Below are positions 45,276 to 47,847 of a stretch of 47,847 nucleotides of DNA, piece by piece. The notes under the pieces were generated by a model. That model had not been told where the DNA came from. It ran no database searches and saw nothing but the letters and a program-made list of their open reading frames with translations. Both the position numbers and the translations under genes were made by a program. Source of the DNA: Chitinophagaceae bacterium (GTDB lineage Bacteria; Bacteroidota; Bacteroidia; Chitinophagales; Chitinophagaceae); the NCBI GenBank assembly GCA_014379345.1, contig JACMLY010000002.1, positions 1-47,847 on the forward strand, written 5' to 3'. Position 1 is the stretch's first letter; the number at the start of each line of letters is the position of its first letter.

Positions 45276-45295
45276 ACAATTCCTGGCTGAATTGT
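45276..45295. promoter_or_regulatory. Inverted repeat just before tRNA-Arg
   Basis: ACAATTC-CTGGCT-GAATTGT, a perfect 7-bp inverted repeat that ends 6 bp before the tRNA. It could be an operator, a promoter-proximal structure or a processing site. No clear promoter is visible upstream. Confidence 0.4.
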
Positions 45296-45301
45296 AAGAT
45301 T

Positions 45302-45373
45302 GGTCCCGTAGTTCAATGGATAGAATAGGAGTTTCCTAAACTCTAGATGCAGGTTCGATTCCTGCCGGGACTA
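45302..45373 (+). tRNA. tRNA-Arg (anticodon CCT)
   Basis: A full cloverleaf: acceptor GGTCCCG / CGGGACT (one G-U), D-arm GTTC...GAAT, anticodon stem GGAGT / ACTCT around loop TTCCTAA (anticodon CCT, 45335-45337), and T-arm GCAGG-TTCGATT-CCTGC. The discriminator is A; CCA is not encoded. It reads AGG codons. The last base is immediately followed by the stop codon of the convergent DeoR gene. Confidence 0.97.
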
Positions 45374-46117
45374 CTAAAGAATCTGAATGTTTCTTTGCCG
45401 ATAGGGCTCAAAGATCTCGTTTCTTGCATCAATCTCCGTGACAATAGCATCTAGCGTATCGATTGCGCAGATTTTATACGTTTCTGCCGTACCGATTTTA
45501 TCATGCCCTGTAAGTGCCACAATTTTGTCTGAGCAGCTTACCATCGCCCGTTTCATTTCACATTCAAAATAATCAATACTGCTTACTCCAATTTGATGGT
45601 GAAGGCTGCATATACCCACAAAGCATATATCCACATGCAATTGTTCCAAGAGCTTAATGGCATATGAACCAACAGCAACCAGGGAATCCGGTAATATTCT
45701 GCCCCCGGTAATAATTACCTCCATATTTATCCGGCCCGCTAACAAGGCTGCGATCGGAATGTTGTTGGTAATAACGGTGAGGGGCATATCCAGTAACCCC
45801 GCTAATGTATAAGTAGTGGTACCTCCATCCAGCAGAATGGTGCTGCCCGGTTTGATGAGTTGCAATGCTTTTTGTGCAATGATCAATTTTTCATTCTCAG
45901 ACACGTGAATCCGTTCTTTGAAACTATGTGCGCTGGGAGAATGAGGAATAGCGCCGCCGCGCACTTTGGTGACTAACCCATTTTTAGCTAGTGATTCAAT
46001 ATCCCTTCTGATGGTATATTCCGATACATGCAAAGCCTCACTTAATTTGCCAAGCTTTACCGATGGATTTGATTTCAACTGATTTATAATGAAATCCATT
46101 CGCTCTTCCTTCAACAT
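45374..46117 (-). CDS. DeoR-family transcriptional regulator
   Basis: A 247-residue repressor-like protein: an N-terminal DeoR helix-turn-helix (about 5-57; KLGKLSEALHVSEYTIRRDIESL, then VRGGA) and a C-terminal sugar-phosphate-isomerase-like sensor (about 75-235) with ILLDGGTTTYTLAGLL and TITGGRILP-like VIITGGRILPDSLVAVG. DeoR proteins sense phosphorylated sugars or nucleoside catabolites. It is divergent from a 5'-nucleotidase gene across an 81-bp region with phased TTGCA sites, so it probably controls that gene and itself. Its stop codon touches the 3' end of tRNA-Arg. Confidence 0.92.
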   Translation of the reverse strand: MLKEERMDFIINQLKSNPSVKLGKLSEALHVSEYTIRRDIESLAKNGLVTKVRGGAIPHSPSAHSFKERIHVSENEKLIIAQKALQLIKPGSTILLDGGTTTYTLAGLLDMPLTVITNNIPIAALLAGRINMEVIITGGRILPDSLVAVGSYAIKLLEQLHVDICFVGICSLHHQIGVSSIDYFECEMKRAMVSCSDKIVALTGHDKIGTAETYKICAIDTLDAIVTEIDARNEIFEPYRQRNIQIL

Positions 46118-46127
46118 TTGGTATGTT

Positions 46128-46197
46128 TTGCAATAAAGCTACATAAATTGCATGTTTAATCGCAAAAAATTGCATTATTTTGCATTAAATGGCAAAA
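46128..46197. promoter_or_regulatory. Operator region between the DeoR and nucleotidase genes
   Basis: TTGCA words at 46128, 46148, 46170 and 46180 (spacings 20, 22 and 10, i.e. near whole helical turns), plus CGCAAAA at 46161 and GGCAAAA at 46191 as inverted half-sites. They fill the 81-bp divergent gap. The pattern is what a repressor of this family that binds several half-sites would need. Confidence 0.6.
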
Positions 46198-46198
46198 T

Positions 46199-46747
46199 AT
46201 GAAAAAGAAGCGGCTTTTGGTCGATATGGATCATGTAATAGTGGATATCACCTCTCAGTACATAAAATGGTATAAGGATGCCACGGGAACTGAAATAGAA
46301 AGAAGTGAATTATTGGGTAAGCCCGAAGATCTTGCTTTCCCTCAGCCTCGGTTAATCAGGGATTTTCTACACATGCCTGGGTTTTTTCGCAACGCCGAAG
46401 TTATGCCCGGCAGTCAGGATGTGGTTAAAGGACTAAATGAATTGTATGAGTTGTTTATTGTTTCTGCAGCTATGGAATTTCCGCAATCACTTATAGAAAA
46501 GTATGAATGGTTGGGTGAATACTTCCCATTTATAACCTGGCACCAAATAGTTTTCTGTGGTTCCAAAAAAACCATTTCGGGCGACTTTATGATTGACGAC
46601 CATTTCAAGAACCTGAGTAATTTCAATGGGGAAAAACTGCTTTTTACAGCCCCCCATAACATAAACACTCATTTAAATGGTTACACAAGGGTAAACAATT
46701 GGACGGAAGTAAAGGGGTTACTGCTGAAGAATCTCTCATACTCCTGA
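46199..46747 (+). CDS. 5'(3')-deoxyribonucleotidase (NT5C-like HAD phosphatase)
   Basis: A 182-residue HAD-family protein like mitochondrial/cytosolic 5'(3')-nucleotidases. The nucleophile motif is VDMDHVIVD (Asp9, Asp11), where most relatives have DMDGV, so a His replaces the Gly. Later motifs: GFFRNAEVMPGSQDVV, LFIVSAAMEFPQS (HAD motif II Ser), KKTISGDFMIDDH (motif III Lys and IV Asp-Asp). It would dephosphorylate deoxynucleoside monophosphates. It starts directly after the operator region shared with the DeoR gene, and the pair may form a small nucleotide/nucleoside control unit. Confidence 0.85.
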   Translation: MKKKRLLVDMDHVIVDITSQYIKWYKDATGTEIERSELLGKPEDLAFPQPRLIRDFLHMPGFFRNAEVMPGSQDVVKGLNELYELFIVSAAMEFPQSLIEKYEWLGEYFPFITWHQIVFCGSKKTISGDFMIDDHFKNLSNFNGEKLLFTAPHNINTHLNGYTRVNNWTEVKGLLLKNLSYS

Positions 46748-47580
46748 TGTTACTGACGGGAAAGTATAACCAATTCTTCTAAGCTGAAGACGAAATCAAT
46801 TCAAAGTAAAAAGGGTTTGCCGATATTGTCTGCTCTCAATTTAAATAGAATATGAAATTTTCGATATTTCAAGAATGGATATTAGATCATTCATCAAAAA
46901 GTTCGAACTCAGGCTACCTAAGACTACTTTTGAGTAATATAAAGGTCTTCATCCGAAGGCCTTTTTTCTGTGTAAAATGGCCACCACACTGAATCTCACA
47001 CAAATTCTCATATCAAATCAATTTAAATTAGATTAGCCTGCGCAGGTTAAACAATGAAGCAGCGTATGCATGTTTAAAAGATCTAAAAATGATTGGAATA
47101 TTAATGGGACAAAGAAATGTCAGATCAGTAAATACGTATATAAGGCCCACAAACAATTTAATAAGCACAAATATGCAAATAATTGAGGAAGCCCTATACG
47201 GACAAAACCATCCCCTGTCCAAACCATTGCGACTGAAACCAACGGAGCTAAAGTGGTTTGTATTTCGAGTAGGAAAGCATGATTTAGCCTACTTGCATTC
47301 AGGTCTCATTTTTATTTCATCAGCAGATTTCGCAGTTTGGTTGGTTCTATTGCCGATTTAATTTTATAAAAAATAACTTTATTATGTAGGGTTGATTGGA
47401 GCTGAATACAAAATGTGACCTCTTCTGATAGTCAGTGTGTTTACTGATTCGAGTAACAAAATAGTAACAAGAATTACTTTGGAATCGCTCAACAACTCTA
47501 AACATCGCGAAAGAAATTTTGAGCGTTTTGTTACTGGAAGTGGAACATTGATTACATTTTATCTGTTGGCGATAGAGAAG
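46748..47580. other. 833-bp region without a convincing gene
   Basis: AT-rich, with no open frame that has recognisable protein features. Two frames of 90-117 codons (47089-47361 and 47437-47790, plus strand) look non-coding, and the second runs antisense to the EthD-like gene. It contains one terminator-like hairpin (46941-46967). It could be a decayed gene or regulatory sequence. Confidence 0.6.
46941..46967 (+). terminator. Rho-independent terminator downstream of the nucleotidase gene
   Basis: AAAGGTCTTC / GAAGGCCTTT, a 10-bp stem with one G-T pair, loop ATCC, followed by T-residues to 46967. It is about 195 bp after the nucleotidase stop. Confidence 0.75.
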
Positions 47581-47847
47581 CTACCTTACCACCTCACTAA
47601 CCAAAATTACTGGAACTGTATTCGTGTAATTCGCGAAGTCGGCCCTTATAGCATTTCTATTCGGGCCAATTGCCGCTTGATAATCATCAAGGCGCTTTAC
47701 ATAAAATGTTCCGATTGCCATATAAGGCAATGGTTGGTTGGGAATGCCGCTGGCAAGGCCTTTTTCAATGGTGTATTTTACCAAATTTGAGCCTAGAAGC
47801 CCTGCAACCATAGGCATGTGCTTAGTTTCGTAATACTCCATATTGAA
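47581..47847 (-). CDS. EthD-like small protein (5' part cut off by window end)
   Basis: An 86-residue visible part, from the window edge to a TAG at 47581-47583. It reads MEYYETKHMPMVAGLLG at its visible start, matching the YYxxKHMPMV signature of EthD-family dimeric alpha-beta barrel proteins, then GIPNQPLPYMAIGTFYV and a closing ILVSEVV. The frame stays open through the window end, so the real start lies outside; in the family some 15-20 residues precede YYxxKH. The function of these proteins is usually unknown. Confidence 0.8.
   Translation of the reverse strand, partial: FNMEYYETKHMPMVAGLLGSNLVKYTIEKGLASGIPNQPLPYMAIGTFYVKRLDDYQAAIGPNRNAIRADFANYTNTVPVILVSEVVR

Noticed and set aside
45302..46198. 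tRNA-associated integration site (island boundary)
   Set aside because: No integrase and no direct repeat of the tRNA 3' end in the window; the neighbouring genes look chromosomal.
47089..47361. 90-codon plus-strand open frame
   Set aside because: No domain, no RBS or promoter, unusual composition; most likely chance in AT-rich DNA.

Overview
The window looks like a chromosomal segment of a Bacteroidota bacterium, most likely of the Chitinophagaceae type. The signs are a SusC/SusD pair, Bacteroidota promoters (TTTG, about 19 bases, TANNTTTG), a THX ribosomal peptide, DUF4286, DUF2339/DUF3999, a split methionine synthase, and surface lipoproteins with FG-GAP/VCBS repeats. There is no prophage, insertion sequence or CRISPR array. 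Most genes are ordinary core genes, so the unusual signals lie mainly in repeats, palindromes and gene arrangement.

Layout. 1-15.9 kb is an accessory nutrient-uptake locus: a Nudix-type regulator with a degenerate Nudix box, two matching palindromes, a SusC-like TonB-dependent channel, a SusD-like lipoprotein, a hairpin terminator, then three paralogous 1.1-kb-residue-class lipoproteins (about 1,110 aa each) built from FG-GAP/VCBS repeats around an ASPIC/UnbV domain. No glycoside hydrolase, sulfatase or peptidase accompanies them. 15.9-17.6 kb holds a SRPBCC/GyrI-like protein and an HD-domain protein on the minus strand. 17.7-21.6 kb is the translation cluster rplM-rpsI-rpsB-tsf-pyrH, in which S2 carries a long Gly/Arg-rich tail. 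21.7-24.5 kb has a coiled-coil protein made of six exact-length 21-residue repeats, pdxH between two heptamer-repeat arrays, the tiny thx gene and an HU gene.

24.7-31 kb holds DUF4286, DUF3999 and DUF2339 genes, exonuclease III, a LOG-family protein and a small membrane protein. 31.1-35.5 kb encodes methionine synthase as two genes, the homocysteine-binding module and the pterin/B12/activation module, with an ORF6N-domain gene between them that contains a perfect 39-bp palindrome. 35.8-41.3 kb has recR, an Ig-like lipoprotein and a UvrD-like helicase fused to an Fe-S nuclease domain. 41.5-43.8 kb has a sigma-54 response regulator and a receiver-Hpt protein without a kinase. 43.9-46.7 kb has a SRPBCC protein flanked by a 14-bp inverted repeat, a TPR protein, tRNA-Arg(CCT), and a DeoR regulator divergent from a 5'-nucleotidase across a site-rich 81-bp promoter region. 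The last 1.1 kb is mostly non-coding and ends in a truncated EthD-like gene.

The most interesting observations are: (1) short arrays of degenerate tandem heptamers, arranged as a left arm and a complementary right arm, in at least three intergenic gaps, with a different heptamer in each; (2) the 39-bp palindrome inside the ORF6N gene that sits in the metH operon; (3) an enzyme-free SusCD locus with three giant FG-GAP lipoproteins and a probable Nudix-regulator double operator.
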